A stretch of 64,000 nucleotides of DNA from Sphingobium phenoxybenzoativorans (lineage in GTDB: Bacteria; Pseudomonadota; Alphaproteobacteria; Sphingomonadales; Sphingomonadaceae). Location of the stretch: positions 62,001 to 126,000 of the forward strand of contig NZ_MINO01000006.1 of NCBI RefSeq assembly GCF_001757355.1. Direction: 5' to 3'. Of this stretch, positions 36,291-45,749 are shown in pieces. A model generated the notes under the pieces. It had not been told where the DNA came from, made no database searches, and was given only the letters and a program-made list of their open reading frames with translations. Each line of letters starts with the position of its first letter. The stretch's first letter is position 1. The position numbers and the translations under genes are program-made.

Positions 36291-37283
36291 ATGACCGCTC
36301 TGCCTAATCCCTCCACGCCATTGGCCGCCGATGAAGCCGCATCCGCATTCACGGCGATATTGGACGGCACGGTAAGCGACGAGGCAATCGCGGCTTTCCT
36401 GACCGGCATGAGCCAGCGCGGTGAGACAGCCGCGGAGATCGCCGCCGCCGCGCAAGCGATGCGGGCGCGCATGATCCCTATCGAAGCGCCGGAGGGCGCA
36501 ATCGACGTGTGCGGCACCGGCGGCGACGGGCACCACACGCTGAACGTATCGACAGCCGTTTCGCTCGTCGTTGCGGCCTGCGACGTGCCGGTCGCCAAGC
36601 ATGGCAACCGGGCAGCCTCGTCCAAGGCGGGGGCAGCCGACACGCTGGAGGCTCTGGGCCTTGACCTCAACCATGTGGCGGAACAGGCCGAGCGTTCGCT
36701 GGCGGATATCGGCATCTGTTTCCTGTTCGCGCAGAATCACCATCCCGCGCTGAAACGGCTGGGGCCAATCCGCAAGGCCATTGGCCAGCGGACGATTTTC
36801 AACCTGATGGGTCCTCTCGCCAATCCAGCGCGGGTGAACAGGCAGTTGGTCGGCATCGCCCGCCCCTCCTATGTACCCATCTATGCCGAAGCATTGGCGC
36901 AGCTTGGCATCGACCGCGCGATGGTGGTGTCGGGCGACGAGGGGCTGGACGAGCTTTCGGTTGCGGGCGGCAACGACATTGCGGACATAACCGGCGATGG
37001 CGTCGTCGCCATGCGCCGCTGGTCCCCCGCCGATGCCGGCCTGCCCACACATCCCATCTCCGCCATCCGGGGAGGCGACCCGGCGCATAATGCCGCCGCC
37101 CTGCGCGCCTTGCTGCTTGGCGAGACCGGCCCCTATCGCGACGCCGTGCTGTTCAACGCCGCCGCCGCGCTGATGGTGGCGGGCGCGGCGACCGACCTGC
37201 GCGAAGGTGTAGAGGAGGCCGCCGAAGCCATCGACAAGGGCCTTGCCAATGCCCTGCTCAATTGCTGGATAGCCTATAAATGA
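36291..37283 (+). CDS. trpD: Anthranilate phosphoribosyltransferase
   Basis: 330 residues. It transfers the phosphoribosyl group of PRPP to anthranilate, the second step of tryptophan synthesis. The PRPP loop is [15 protein letters not shown], followed by [17 protein letters not shown], with the substrate-binding region [20 protein letters not shown] and [11 protein letters not shown], all hallmark TrpD segments. Length is typical. Its stop overlaps the trpC start by four bases (ATGA). Confidence 0.96.
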   Translation: MTALPNPSTPLAADEAASAFTAILDGTVSDEAIAAFLTGMSQRGETAAEIAAAAQAMRARMIPIEAPEGAIDVCGTGGDGHHTLNVSTAVSLVVAACDVPVAKHGNRAASSKAGAADTLEALGLDLNHVAEQAERSLADIGICFLFAQNHHPALKRLGPIRKAIGQRTIFNLMGPLANPARVNRQLVGIARPSYVPIYAEALAQLGIDRAMVVSGDEGLDELSVAGGNDIADITGDGVVAMRRWSPADAGLPTHPISAIRGGDPAHNAAALRALLLGETGPYRDAVLFNAAAALMVAGAATDLREGVEEAAEAIDKGLANALLNCWIAYK

Positions 37284-38071
37284 CCAACAAGCTGATCGAA
37301 ATCTGCGATGTGAAGCGGGAGGAAGTCGCCCGCCGCAAGGCCGCAATCTCTCTCTCCAGCCTGCATGAGCGCGCCGCCGGGCAAACGCCGCCGCGCGGCT
37401 TCCGAGCCGCTCTGGATGCAAAGGCGCAAACCGGATATGGCCTGATCGCGGAGATCAAGAAGGCCAGCCCCTCCAAGGGCCTGATCCGCCCCGATTTCGA
37501 TCCGCCAGCCCATGCCAAGGCCTATGAAGCGGCGGGTGCGGCCTGCCTCTCGGTTCTTACCGACGAGCCGTATTTTCAGGGGCATGACGATTATCTGATC
37601 GCCGCGCGCGCCGCCTGCGCCCTGCCTGTCTTGCGCAAGGATTTCATGATCGATCCCTGGCAGGTGCTGGAGGCCCGCGCGTTGGGCGCCGATGCGATCC
37701 TGATCATAGCCGCCGCTTTGGATGACGCGGAAATGACGGAGATTGAGGCGGTGGCGCTGGATCTGGGCATGGACGCTCTTGTCGAGGTGCACGACGCGCA
37801 GGAACTGGAGCGCGCGCTGAAGCTCAAATCGCGGCTGATCGGCGTCAACAATCGCGACCTGCGCGATTTTACCGTGGATTTCGCACGCACTTATGAACTG
37901 GTTGGGCAAGCGCCGGAGGGATGCACCTTCGTCGCGGAAAGCGGCCTCACCTCCCATGCCGATCTCACCGCTATGGCCGGGCATGACGTCCGCTGCTTCC
38001 TGGTTGGCGAGGCGCTGATGCGGCAAGCCGATGTCGAAGCGGCTACGCGCATGCTATTGACGGGAACATGA
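37280..38071 (+). CDS. trpC: Indole-3-glycerol phosphate synthase
   Basis: 263 residues, the stand-alone synthase without the TrpF fusion found in enterobacteria. It closes the indole ring. TIM-barrel signatures are [20 protein letters not shown], containing the catalytic Lys, then [33 protein letters not shown] and FVAESGLTS, with residues matching the known Glu-Lys-Asn active-site set. The start overlaps trpD and the end overlaps moaC, so trpD-trpC-moaC is one translationally coupled unit. Confidence 0.96.
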   Translation: MTNKLIEICDVKREEVARRKAAISLSSLHERAAGQTPPRGFRAALDAKAQTGYGLIAEIKKASPSKGLIRPDFDPPAHAKAYEAAGAACLSVLTDEPYFQGHDDYLIAARAACALPVLRKDFMIDPWQVLEARALGADAILIIAAALDDAEMTEIEAVALDLGMDALVEVHDAQELERALKLKSRLIGVNNRDLRDFTVDFARTYELVGQAPEGCTFVAESGLTSHADLTAMAGHDVRCFLVGEALMRQADVEAATRMLLTGT

Positions 38072-38541
38072 GCGGTCTCACCCATATCGACGCCGATGGC
38101 AGCGCGCGCATGGTCGATGTGTCGGCCAAGAATGTAACCGTGCGCGAGGCGGTGGCGACCGGCCGGATCAGCATGTCCGCCGATGCCGCCAGAGCGATCG
38201 CCGATGGCCTGGTGAAAAAGGGCGATGTGCTCGCCGTCGCTCGCATCGCAGGCATCATGGCCGCGAAAAAAACCGCCGACCTGATCCCGCTTTGCCACCC
38301 CCTGCCGCTGAGCGCAGTGACGGTGGAATTCGCACTGGACGAAAGCGGCGTCACCGCGACCGCGACAGCGCGGATCGCCGCACAGACAGGGGTTGAGATG
38401 GAGGCGATGACCGCCGTCTCCGTCGCCTTGCTGACCATCTATGACATGGCGAAGGCGATGGACAAGGCCATGGTCATCGGCAATGTCCGCCTCCTTTCCA
38501 AGACCGGCGGCAAATCTGGCGACTGGCGGGCGGAACCGTGA
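38068..38541 (+). CDS. moaC: Cyclic pyranopterin monophosphate synthase (MoaC)
   Basis: 157 residues. With MoaA it makes cyclic pyranopterin monophosphate, the first stable intermediate of molybdenum cofactor synthesis. Family segments are [32 protein letters not shown] and [20 protein letters not shown] followed by AKAMDK, which contain the active-site His, Glu and Lys residues. Its ATG overlaps the trpC stop. The link of trp genes with moaC-moeA is an operon pattern common in sphingomonads. Confidence 0.96.
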   Translation: MSGLTHIDADGSARMVDVSAKNVTVREAVATGRISMSADAARAIADGLVKKGDVLAVARIAGIMAAKKTADLIPLCHPLPLSAVTVEFALDESGVTATATARIAAQTGVEMEAMTAVSVALLTIYDMAKAMDKAMVIGNVRLLSKTGGKSGDWRAEP

Positions 38542-38551
38542 GCCTCCGCCC

Positions 38552-39736
38552 GTGAGCCTGTTGCCCGTCGCGGAGGCGCAAAGGCGGTTGCTCGACGCGG
38601 CTCCCGCTCTGGGCGGGGAAACGGCGCCGCTGGACCAGTGCATCGGACGATGGCTGACCGGGGATGTGCTTGCGCGACGCGACCAACCCTGGGCCGACCT
38701 GTCCGCCATGGACGGTTACGCCATCCGGCATTCTGACTTGCCCGGACCTTGGCAGGTCGCAGGCGAAAGCGCGGCGGGCGACGCCTCCCTGGCTCCTCTG
38801 AGCAGTGGACAGGCGATGCGGATTTTCACCGGCGCGCCATTACCGTCCGGCGCGGACATGGTGGTGATGCAGGAGGATGTGACCCGGACCGGCGACGTCA
38901 TCCGGCTAGCTCCCGGCGTCACGCCGCGCGCGGGCGCGCATGTGCGCCGGGCCAGATCGGACTTCGCCATTGGCGACACGCTGATCGAAGGCGGCACCCG
39001 GCTCAATCCCGCCCATATAGCGCTAGCAGCGATCGGCGGATATGGCGCGCTGCCGGTCGGGCGCAAGCCGCGGATCGCCTTAATCTCCACCGGCAGCGAA
39101 CTGGTCGAGCCGGGCGAGGATGCGCCGCCGGGCCGCCTGCCTGCGTCCAACGCCGTGATGCTGGGCGCTATGCTGTCCGCTCTCCCGTGCGAGGTGGAGC
39201 AGGTGGGGATCATCTCCGATTCGCTGGACATACTGACCCACGCCTTCATTCGTGCGAAAAGCGCGGACATCATCGTCACCACTGGCGGCGCGTCGGTCGG
39301 CGATCATGATCTGGTGCGTCCTGCTCTGGAAGCGGCGGGTGGCGCGATCGATTTCTGGAAAATCGCCATGCGCCCCGGCAAACCGCTCATTTCGGGCAGG
39401 CTGGATTCCGCGCTTGTGATCGGGTTGCCCGGCAATCCCGTATCGGCATTCGCCACGGCGACGCTTTTTCTGCTGCCCGTCATCCGCAAATGTGCAGGTA
39501 GCATCTCCCCCCTGCCCGTGCCGGTGATGACGCCGCTCGGCGAAGCGATGGACGCCAACGCCAGTCAGCGCGACGCTTATCTCCGGGCCACCCTGACTGA
39601 CGGATCAGTGGCGGTGTCGGGAGAACAGGACAGCGCGATGCTGCAATCGCTTGCGTGCGCCAATTGCTTCATCATTCGCCATGCGGGCACGCCGGCCGCA
39701 GACGCTGGAACGCTGGTGCCCGTGATCACCTTTTGA
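38552..39736 (+). CDS. moeA: Molybdopterin molybdotransferase (MoeA)
   Basis: 394 residues from a GTG at 38552, ten bases after moaC; the frame stays open upstream inside moaC but MSLLPVAEAQRRLLDAAP is the proper N-terminus. It inserts molybdate into adenylylated molybdopterin. The order is domain I/II (WADLSAMDGYAIR, GQAMRIFTGAPLPSGADMVV), the MogA-like domain III (STGSELVEPGE, TTGGASVGDHD, LVIGLPGNPVSAF) and the C-terminal beta domain. No other Mo-cofactor genes follow. Confidence 0.95.
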   Translation: MSLLPVAEAQRRLLDAAPALGGETAPLDQCIGRWLTGDVLARRDQPWADLSAMDGYAIRHSDLPGPWQVAGESAAGDASLAPLSSGQAMRIFTGAPLPSGADMVVMQEDVTRTGDVIRLAPGVTPRAGAHVRRARSDFAIGDTLIEGGTRLNPAHIALAAIGGYGALPVGRKPRIALISTGSELVEPGEDAPPGRLPASNAVMLGAMLSALPCEVEQVGIISDSLDILTHAFIRAKSADIIVTTGGASVGDHDLVRPALEAAGGAIDFWKIAMRPGKPLISGRLDSALVIGLPGNPVSAFATATLFLLPVIRKCAGSISPLPVPVMTPLGEAMDANASQRDAYLRATLTDGSVAVSGEQDSAMLQSLACANCFIIRHAGTPAADAGTLVPVITF

Positions 39737-39760
39737 CGCCTGATCCGGCGCGATGGACTT

Positions 39761-39880
39761 TTATTGATATTGGGCCTTGCCGGGGAAGAAATCGCGGCGG
39801 CGCTCGTCGCCCAACTGGCGCTGGCGCTTCTCATACGGGTTGCGGCGGCGGTCTTCCACCTTGCTGCGTTGTTCTGGCAT
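39761..39880 (-). CDS. Possible 39-residue Arg-rich small protein
   Basis: In the 286-bp gap between moeA and lexA, the minus strand can encode 39 residues from ATG 39880. A GGAG lies seven bases upstream in a good ribosome-site position. The peptide is highly charged (contains RSKVEDRRRNPYEKRQRQ and GDERRRDFFPGKAQYQ), with the periodic RRR/RRK blocks expected of a nucleic-acid-binding peptide. The frame is open further upstream but is not protein-like there. I do not recognise a family; the ribosome site and biased composition make it a better candidate than chance, but it is unproven. Confidence 0.45.
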   Translation of the reverse strand: MPEQRSKVEDRRRNPYEKRQRQLGDERRRDFFPGKAQYQ

Positions 39881-39989
39881 TTCTGGCTCCGGCATCATCA
39901 TGACTGGAAAAACCGCTATCCCGGCTTTCCGGTTCCGCCGGATGCGACGAAGCGTTGCCGCTTGACTTGCCACCATGTGTTTCCTATGC

Positions 39990-40004
39990 GTTCTGCATCC
40001 GTTC
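39990..40004 (+). promoter_or_regulatory. SOS box (LexA operator), GTTC-N7-GTTC
   Basis: GTTC-TGCATCC-GTTC lies 19 bases before the lexA start and matches exactly the alphaproteobacterial LexA-binding form, two direct GTTC repeats with a 7-base spacer. It implies that lexA represses itself. The Escherichia coli-type CTGT-N8-ACAG box is not seen here. Confidence 0.9.
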
Positions 40005-40022
40005 CAAAAATGGTGACAGATC

Positions 40023-40697
40023 ATGATGACGTCAAAGCAACAGGAACTGCTCAGCTTCATTCACCGGCGGCTTGAGGAGGGTGGCGTGTCACCTTCTTTC
40101 GAGGAGATGAAGGATGCGCTGGACCTGCGTTCCAAGTCCGGGATCCACCGGTTGATCAGCGCGCTGGAGGAACGCGGCTTCATCCGCCGCCTGCCCAACC
40201 GGGCGCGAGCGCTGGAAGTGCTCAAGCTGCCGGAGGGCATGGAGCGGGCGAAGAAGCCCGCGCTGGTTGCAGTACCCAAAGCGCCTGCGCCGATCATGCC
40301 GATCGCGGCCAATGATATCATCGAAATCCCCATGCATGGCCGCATCGCCGCCGGTGTGCCGATAGAGGCGATGGAGGGGCAGAATATGCTGTCCGTTCCC
40401 GCCGCGCTGTTGGGTGCGGGCGATCATTATGCTCTGGAAGTGGCCGGGGACTCCATGATGGAGGCTGGCATTCTCGACGGCGACTTCGCGCTGATCCAGA
40501 AGACCGACGTTGCGCGCGAGGGGCAGATCGTCGTCGCCCTGATCGACGAGAGCGAGGCTACGCTCAAATATTTCCGCCGCGAGGGCCCTCGCGTCCGGCT
40601 CGATCCGGCAAATTCGGCCTATGAGCCGCAGCTTTACGATGCGGCGCAGGTGCGCATCCAGGGCAAGCTTGCCGGGCTGCTGCGCCGGTATAATTAA
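40023..40697 (+). CDS. lexA: SOS-response repressor LexA
   Basis: 224 residues (ATG 40023; a second ATG follows at once). The N-terminal winged helix (1-65) reads [20 protein letters not shown], with recognition helix around [15 protein letters not shown]. The C-terminal self-cleavage domain has the Ala110-Gly111 scissile bond (IAAGVP), nucleophile Ser144 (GDSMM) and Lys182 (EATLKYF). Upstream is a GTTC-N7-GTTC operator, indicating autorepression. The TAA overlaps the TAA of the convergent comEC (TTAA at 40694-40697). Confidence 0.96.
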   Translation: MMTSKQQELLSFIHRRLEEGGVSPSFEEMKDALDLRSKSGIHRLISALEERGFIRRLPNRARALEVLKLPEGMERAKKPALVAVPKAPAPIMPIAANDIIEIPMHGRIAAGVPIEAMEGQNMLSVPAALLGAGDHYALEVAGDSMMEAGILDGDFALIQKTDVAREGQIVVALIDESEATLKYFRREGPRVRLDPANSAYEPQLYDAAQVRIQGKLAGLLRRYN

Positions 40698-42874
40698 GGC
40701 GCAATGTTTCCGGCCTTCTGGCGGGAATATTGGGAGAAATGTGAAGGCGGCGTCATCCATGGATGGGCGTCGCCTTTTCGTTTCACGGTCTTTATCACGC
40801 CCTGCCGCAAATAGATGGCGACGCCGCCTGTACGGCGCAACATGGACCGGTCGATCTTCAGCCAGCGCGGATTACAGGTGCGCGGCAACCGCCTTTCGCT
40901 CACCACCACATCAGCGGCGGCGCAATCGCGCGCAAGCTGGCTGGCGGGAACCAGATCGAAACTGCGGGTCGCGAGCATCCGCCAGCGGCGTTCTCCTCGT
41001 ACGATATCGACATTGCACAGGTCCCGGCTGCATCGCGCCGCCGGAATATCCGCAAAGGCTGCCAGATCACCATCATAGCCCGCGCTTTCCGAAAGCGCGT
41101 CCCGCACATAGTCGCCCGCCTTGTCGCGCAATATCGCCATGCCGCCATCGGGCAGGCGTATGGCGACATGGCGTCCGTCGCCCGTCACCATAATGTCGGG
41201 TTTTGGCGTCATGGCGATCATGGCCGCGCCCGCCAGCACGGGCAGGAGGCCGATCCAGCGCGCCCGGCTCCGCCATAACAGGCACCAGAGACCGCCCGCC
41301 ACCGTCAGCCCGAACGCCATAGGGGACGTCGCAGGCGTCAGCGCGACCGCGCCGGGACTGGCGGCGACCGCTTGCGCCACAATAAGCAGGAGCGCCAGCG
41401 CCTTCTCCACAATCCACCAAGCCGGAAAGCCAAGCCCGGCAAGATCGAGAAACAGCGCCAGCGCCTCGAACGGCATGATGATGAAGGTGGTCAGCGGAAT
41501 GGCGATAAGATTTGCGATCGCCCCAAGCATGCCTGCCTGGTGAAAATGGAACAAAGCGATCGGCATCAAGGCGATTTCAATCGCGAGGCCGGTCAGGAAA
41601 AGGCCCAGCAGATGACGTAGAAATCGAATGGGCATCCGCTCCTCCCGCGCCGACACCAGCGCGCGAAACCGGGGATGTTCGCCAAGGGCGACAATCACGG
41701 TCACGGCGGTAAAGCTCATCTGAAAGCTGGGACCGGCAACCGATTCCGGCCACAACAGCAATATGAACAGCGCGCCCGCCGCCACCAGCCGGAGCGTCAG
41801 GGAATCCCGGCCAAGCGCAAGGCCGCCCAGCACAAGCAGCGCGGCGACGCAGGAGCGCACCGTTGGCACATCCGATCCCGTCAGCAGGGTGTAGCCGATG
41901 CCCGCCGCAGCGCCCCCCGCAGCGGATAGGAGCAGCAGCGGCCATCGCAGCGCCAACCTTGAACTAAGCGCCAACAGGCGGAGGATCAGGAAGATCACTG
42001 CGCCGATCAGCGCAGTGACGTGCAGGCCGCTGATCGACAACAAATGCGCCAGACCGCTTCGCCGCATCGCTTCCGCATTGTTTTCGGGGATTGCTCCCCG
42101 ATCGCCGGTTGCAAGGGTTGCCGCGATTGCGCCCGGTCCGCCCGCCACCCGCGCCTGGATATGCGTAGAAAGGCGCTGCCGCAGCGAAGGACCGCCATCG
42201 GCCGGCGTCTCGACAATCTTTATGGGCGGCAAAGCCTTCCCCGTCGCGCCGATCCCCATGAAGAAGGCGCGTTGCGCGAAATCATAAGCGCCCGGCACGG
42301 CGGGCGGCGCAGGCGGCATCATGCGCGCGCGAAAAGCGATGATGACCCCCTCCGCCAGCCCCTCTGGCTGGTCGGCGTCCGCAATATTGACCCGGACTTG
42401 GGCAGGCAGGTCAGGCCGCTCCAAGGGCGTCAGCACCAATCGCGTGCTGCCCTGCGCCGGAAGCGGCTCGATATGCGTGATACGGCCGGTCATTTGAACG
42501 AACGCCGCGCGCGCCAGCGGCGGCTCACCGAACGCCACCGCCTTGCCCCAGATGATCAGGCACCCGATGCTGGCCAGAAATCCGGTCGCCGCCAGCATCA
42601 TGCGCAGGCGGGAACCGGCCGGAATCAGCCCCGCCGCCACGATCAGCGCGGCGCACAGGAAACACCATCCCATCCATGCGAAAGGTCCCGGCAGCAGGAA
42701 CCATGCCGCAATGCCGCCACCCAGCGCCACCGGCGCCCAGAGGGCAATATGTTCCCTCTCCTTTTCCAGCCAGCGCTCGATGACCGAAAACAGGACGGAA
42801 AAAGATAGTCCGCCCCAACGCTTAGTGGAGGTTTGTCGTGGCTCAAAAGCCATGCTAGGGGGCGTGCGATCCAT
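40694..42874 (-). CDS. comEC: ComEC/Rec2 family DNA-uptake channel protein
   Basis: About 726 residues from ATG 42874; ATG 42853 is an alternative. ComEC forms the inner-membrane channel for single-stranded DNA in natural transformation. An N-terminal region with membrane helices and an OB-like domain ([15 protein letters not shown]) precedes the competence core, which shows [19 protein letters not shown] and [19 protein letters not shown]. The C-terminal beta-lactamase-like domain found in the longest family members is reduced: the end ([17 protein letters not shown] onward) does not show HxHxDH, so it is probably a non-nuclease remnant. Divergent from gltX. Confidence 0.9.
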   Translation of the reverse strand: MDRTPPSMAFEPRQTSTKRWGGLSFSVLFSVIERWLEKEREHIALWAPVALGGGIAAWFLLPGPFAWMGWCFLCAALIVAAGLIPAGSRLRMMLAATGFLASIGCLIIWGKAVAFGEPPLARAAFVQMTGRITHIEPLPAQGSTRLVLTPLERPDLPAQVRVNIADADQPEGLAEGVIIAFRARMMPPAPPAVPGAYDFAQRAFFMGIGATGKALPPIKIVETPADGGPSLRQRLSTHIQARVAGGPGAIAATLATGDRGAIPENNAEAMRRSGLAHLLSISGLHVTALIGAVIFLILRLLALSSRLALRWPLLLLSAAGGAAAGIGYTLLTGSDVPTVRSCVAALLVLGGLALGRDSLTLRLVAAGALFILLLWPESVAGPSFQMSFTAVTVIVALGEHPRFRALVSAREERMPIRFLRHLLGLFLTGLAIEIALMPIALFHFHQAGMLGAIANLIAIPLTTFIIMPFEALALFLDLAGLGFPAWWIVEKALALLLIVAQAVAASPGAVALTPATSPMAFGLTVAGGLWCLLWRSRARWIGLLPVLAGAAMIAMTPKPDIMVTGDGRHVAIRLPDGGMAILRDKAGDYVRDALSESAGYDGDLAAFADIPAARCSRDLCNVDIVRGERRWRMLATRSFDLVPASQLARDCAAADVVVSERRLPRTCNPRWLKIDRSMLRRTGGVAIYLRQGVIKTVKRKGDAHPWMTPPSHFSQYSRQKAGNIAP
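40744..40778 (+). terminator. Putative terminator of lexA inside the 3' end of comEC
   Basis: Hairpin with left arm AAGGCGGCGTCATC and right arm GATGGGCGTCGCC, followed by TTTT, starting 47 bases after the lexA stop. The arms are imperfect (three mismatches or bulges). It overlaps comEC coding sequence because the two genes converge. Confidence 0.5.
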
Positions 42875-42906
42875 GAGGTTAAGCAGGAATGTCGGGGAAT
42901 CGTTGA

Positions 42907-44355
42907 GTGAGCGCAACAACTGAAAACGGCACAAAAACAGGGCCGGTCGTTACGCGTTTCGCTCCTTCACCCACTGGCTATCTGCATATTGGCGGCGCTC
43001 GCACCGCCCTTTTCAACTGGCTGTTCGCCCGCCACCATGGCGGCAAATTCCTGCTTCGCATCGAGGATACGGATCGCGCGCGTTCGACCGAGGCGGCGAT
43101 CGACGCGATCTTTGACGGGTTGGACTGGCTTGGCCTGTCCGGCGACGAGCCGCCTGTTTTCCAGTTCGCCCGCGCCACGCGCCATGCCGAGGTCGCCCAC
43201 GCGATGCTGGAGGCGGGCCATGCCTATCGCTGCTATGCGACGCCGGAGGAACTGGCGGAATTGCGCGAGCAGCAACGGGCGGCGAAACAGCCCATGCGCT
43301 ATGACGGCCGCTGGCGCGACCGCGACCCTTCCGAAGCGCCGGCGGGCGCGCCCTTCGTTATCCGTATCAAGGCCCCGCGAGAGGGCGAAACGGTCATCGA
43401 AGATGCCGTGCAAGGCCGTGTCGTTGTCCAGAATGCCGAGCTGGACGACATGATCCTGCTGCGGTCGGATGGCACGCCCACCTATATGCTGGCCGTGGTG
43501 GTCGATGACAATGATATGGGCGTCACCCATGTCATTCGCGGCGACGACCATCTGAACAACGCCTTCCGCCAGCTTACGATCATCAAGGCAATGGACTGGA
43601 AGGTGCCGGTCTACGCCCATATCCCGCTGATCCACGGCGCAGATGGCGCGAAACTGTCAAAGCGTCACGGCGCGCTCGGCGTCGATGCCTATCGCGACGA
43701 AATGGGCATGCTGCCGGAGGCGGTGATCAACTATCTGCTTCGCCTCGGCTGGGGTCATGGCGATGAGGAAATCATCAGCCGGGAACGGGCCGTCGAACTG
43801 TTCGACCTTGCCGGCGTCGGCCGCTCCCCGTCGCGCTTCGACATCAAGAAGCTGGAAAATCTGAACGGTCATTATCTGCGAGAGGCCGATGACGCCCGCC
43901 TTGCTACATTGGTCGCCCCCCGAGTGGCTGCGCTGATCGGGCGGGAAATGTCCGCCAATGACAGCAGCTTGCTCGCACAGGCCATGCCGTCGCTCAAGCC
44001 CCGCGCCAAAACGCTGGACGAGATCGCTGACGGCGCTTTGTTTCTTGTCAAACAGCGCCCGCTGGATTTTGACGAGAAGGCCGCGCTTCTGCTAGACGAT
44101 GCGGCGCGCACGCTGTTGCAGAAAACTGCCGACGCCCTTGGCCAGGTTCCTTCCTGGACGATGGACGCGATCGAAGAAACAATACGCAGCGTAGCAGAGG
44201 ACGCCGAACTGGGCCTTGGCAAGGTAGCTCAACCCCTGCGTGCAGCGCTGACGGGGCGGACCACCTCGCCGGGGATATTCGACGTACTCTTCCTCCTCGG
44301 GAAAGATGAAACATTATTGAGATTGTCGGACGCCCAACGGGTTTCCGCGAACTGA
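42907..44355 (+). CDS. gltX: Glutamyl-tRNA synthetase
   Basis: 482 residues from GTG 42907. It charges tRNA with glutamate. The class I HIGH motif is seen as [18 protein letters not shown], the KMSKS motif as KLSKRHG, and [20 protein letters not shown] is the glutamate-binding area. The C-terminal anticodon-binding part follows from about residue 320. Discriminating or non-discriminating type cannot be told by eye. Divergent from comEC; 20 bp before gltA. Confidence 0.95.
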   Translation: MSATTENGTKTGPVVTRFAPSPTGYLHIGGARTALFNWLFARHHGGKFLLRIEDTDRARSTEAAIDAIFDGLDWLGLSGDEPPVFQFARATRHAEVAHAMLEAGHAYRCYATPEELAELREQQRAAKQPMRYDGRWRDRDPSEAPAGAPFVIRIKAPREGETVIEDAVQGRVVVQNAELDDMILLRSDGTPTYMLAVVVDDNDMGVTHVIRGDDHLNNAFRQLTIIKAMDWKVPVYAHIPLIHGADGAKLSKRHGALGVDAYRDEMGMLPEAVINYLLRLGWGHGDEEIISRERAVELFDLAGVGRSPSRFDIKKLENLNGHYLREADDARLATLVAPRVAALIGREMSANDSSLLAQAMPSLKPRAKTLDEIADGALFLVKQRPLDFDEKAALLLDDAARTLLQKTADALGQVPSWTMDAIEETIRSVAEDAELGLGKVAQPLRAALTGRTTSPGIFDVLFLLGKDETLLRLSDAQRVSAN

Positions 44356-44375
44356 CGCGAATGAAGGAGAACGAA

Positions 44376-45662
44376 GTGGCCGACACCAAAGCCAAACTGA
44401 CCCTTGGAGAGAATAGCAAGGAATATCCGATCCTGAGCGGCACTGTCGGTCCGCAAGTGATCGACATCCGAAAGCTGTACGGCGATACGGAAATGTTCAC
44501 ATTCGACCCCGGCTTCACGTCGACGGCGAGCTGCGAATCCGCCATCACCTATATCGACGGCGACCAGGGCGTCCTTCTTCACCGGGGCTATCCCATTGAC
44601 CAGCTCGCGGAAAAGTCGAGCTTCATGGAGGTCTCCTACCTGCTGCTGCACGGCGAACTGCCGAGCAAAGCGGAGCTGGAGAAGTTCGAATATACCATCA
44701 ACCGCCATACGATGGTGCATGAGCAGCTTTCGACCTTCTATCGCGGTTTCCGCCGCGATGCGCACCCGATGGCGATCATGTGCGGCGTGGTCGGCGCGCT
44801 GTCGTCCTTCTACCATGACTCGACCGACATCAACGATCCCAAGCAACGGCTGATCGCCAGCCACCGCCTGATCGCGAAGATGCCGACGATTGCGGCCATG
44901 GCTTACAAATATTCGGTGGGCCAGCCCTTCCTCTATCCGCGCAACGACCTGTCCTACGCCGGCAATTTCCTGCGCATGACCTTCGGCGTTCCGGCCGAGG
45001 AATATGTGGTCGACCCGGTGGTCGAGGATGCGATGGACAAGATCTTCATCCTGCACGCCGACCATGAGCAGAACGCATCGACTTCGACCGTCCGTCTTGC
45101 CGGTTCGTCGGGCGCCAACCCGTTCGCGTGCATCGCGGCCGGCATCGCCTGCCTCTGGGGTCCGGCGCATGGCGGCGCGAACGAAGCTGCGCTCAACATG
45201 CTGCGGGAGATCGGCACTGTCGATCGCATCCCGGAATATATCGCCCGCGCCAAGAACAAGGACGATCCGTTCCGCCTGATGGGCTTCGGTCATCGCGTCT
45301 ACAAGAATTTCGACCCCCGCGCGAAGGTGCTGTCGAAGGCCGCGACGGACGTGCTGGAGAAGCTGGGCATCAACGATCCCGTTCTCGAAGTTGCGCGCGA
45401 ACTGGAGCAGATCGCCCTCAACGACTCCTACTTCATCGAGAAGAAGCTGTACCCGAACGTCGATTTCTACAGCGGTGTCATCCTGTCGGCCATTGGCTTC
45501 CCGACGGAAATGTTCACGGTGCTGTTCGCCCTCGCCCGCACCGTCGGCTGGGTCGCGCAGTGGAACGAAATGATTTCCGATCCAGGCCAGAAGATCGGCC
45601 GTCCGCGTCAGCTCTATACCGGCTCGGCGCAGCGCGACTATGTTTCGGTCGACAAGCGCTGA
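44376..45662 (+). CDS. gltA: Citrate synthase
   Basis: 428 residues from GTG 44376, not from the earlier in-frame ATG 44361: AAGGAG sits 6-7 bases before the GTG (AAGGAGAACGAAGTG), and the resulting [10 protein letters not shown] start and 428-residue length fit the family. It condenses acetyl-CoA and oxaloacetate, entering the TCA cycle. Family segments are [39 protein letters not shown] and [14 protein letters not shown], the last two holding the catalytic His residues. This is the hexameric NADH-sensitive type common in Gram-negatives. A strong terminator follows. Confidence 0.97.
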   Translation: MADTKAKLTLGENSKEYPILSGTVGPQVIDIRKLYGDTEMFTFDPGFTSTASCESAITYIDGDQGVLLHRGYPIDQLAEKSSFMEVSYLLLHGELPSKAELEKFEYTINRHTMVHEQLSTFYRGFRRDAHPMAIMCGVVGALSSFYHDSTDINDPKQRLIASHRLIAKMPTIAAMAYKYSVGQPFLYPRNDLSYAGNFLRMTFGVPAEEYVVDPVVEDAMDKIFILHADHEQNASTSTVRLAGSSGANPFACIAAGIACLWGPAHGGANEAALNMLREIGTVDRIPEYIARAKNKDDPFRLMGFGHRVYKNFDPRAKVLSKAATDVLEKLGINDPVLEVARELEQIALNDSYFIEKKLYPNVDFYSGVILSAIGFPTEMFTVLFALARTVGWVAQWNEMISDPGQKIGRPRQLYTGSAQRDYVSVDKR

Positions 45663-45683
45663 ACCACGCTGGACAATCTGCAC

Positions 45684-45723
45684 AGAAGAAAGGCGGCCAC
45701 CCAAGGGAGGCCGCCTTTCTTCT
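45684..45723 (+). terminator. Strong intrinsic terminator after gltA
   Basis: Perfect 15-bp stem (AGAAGAAAGGCGGCC, 45684-45698, pairing with 45709-45723) around a 10-base loop. The 3' arm itself ends in a T-rich run, CTTTCTTCTT. It lies between the convergent gltA and the kinase-like gene, and the A-rich left arm would also let it serve the minus strand. Confidence 0.9.
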
Positions 45724-45749
45724 TGGTAGCAATGAAAAGCCGCTGCCGC

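Noticed and set aside
40694..41200. Beta-lactamase-type nuclease domain at the end of comEC
   Set aside because: No HxHxDH motif or other metal ligands can be found in that part, so I do not assign nuclease activity.
44361..44375. ATG 44361 as the gltA start
   Set aside because: The ribosome site AAGGAG lies inside this stretch and is correctly spaced for the GTG at 44376, which gives the family's usual N-terminus and length.
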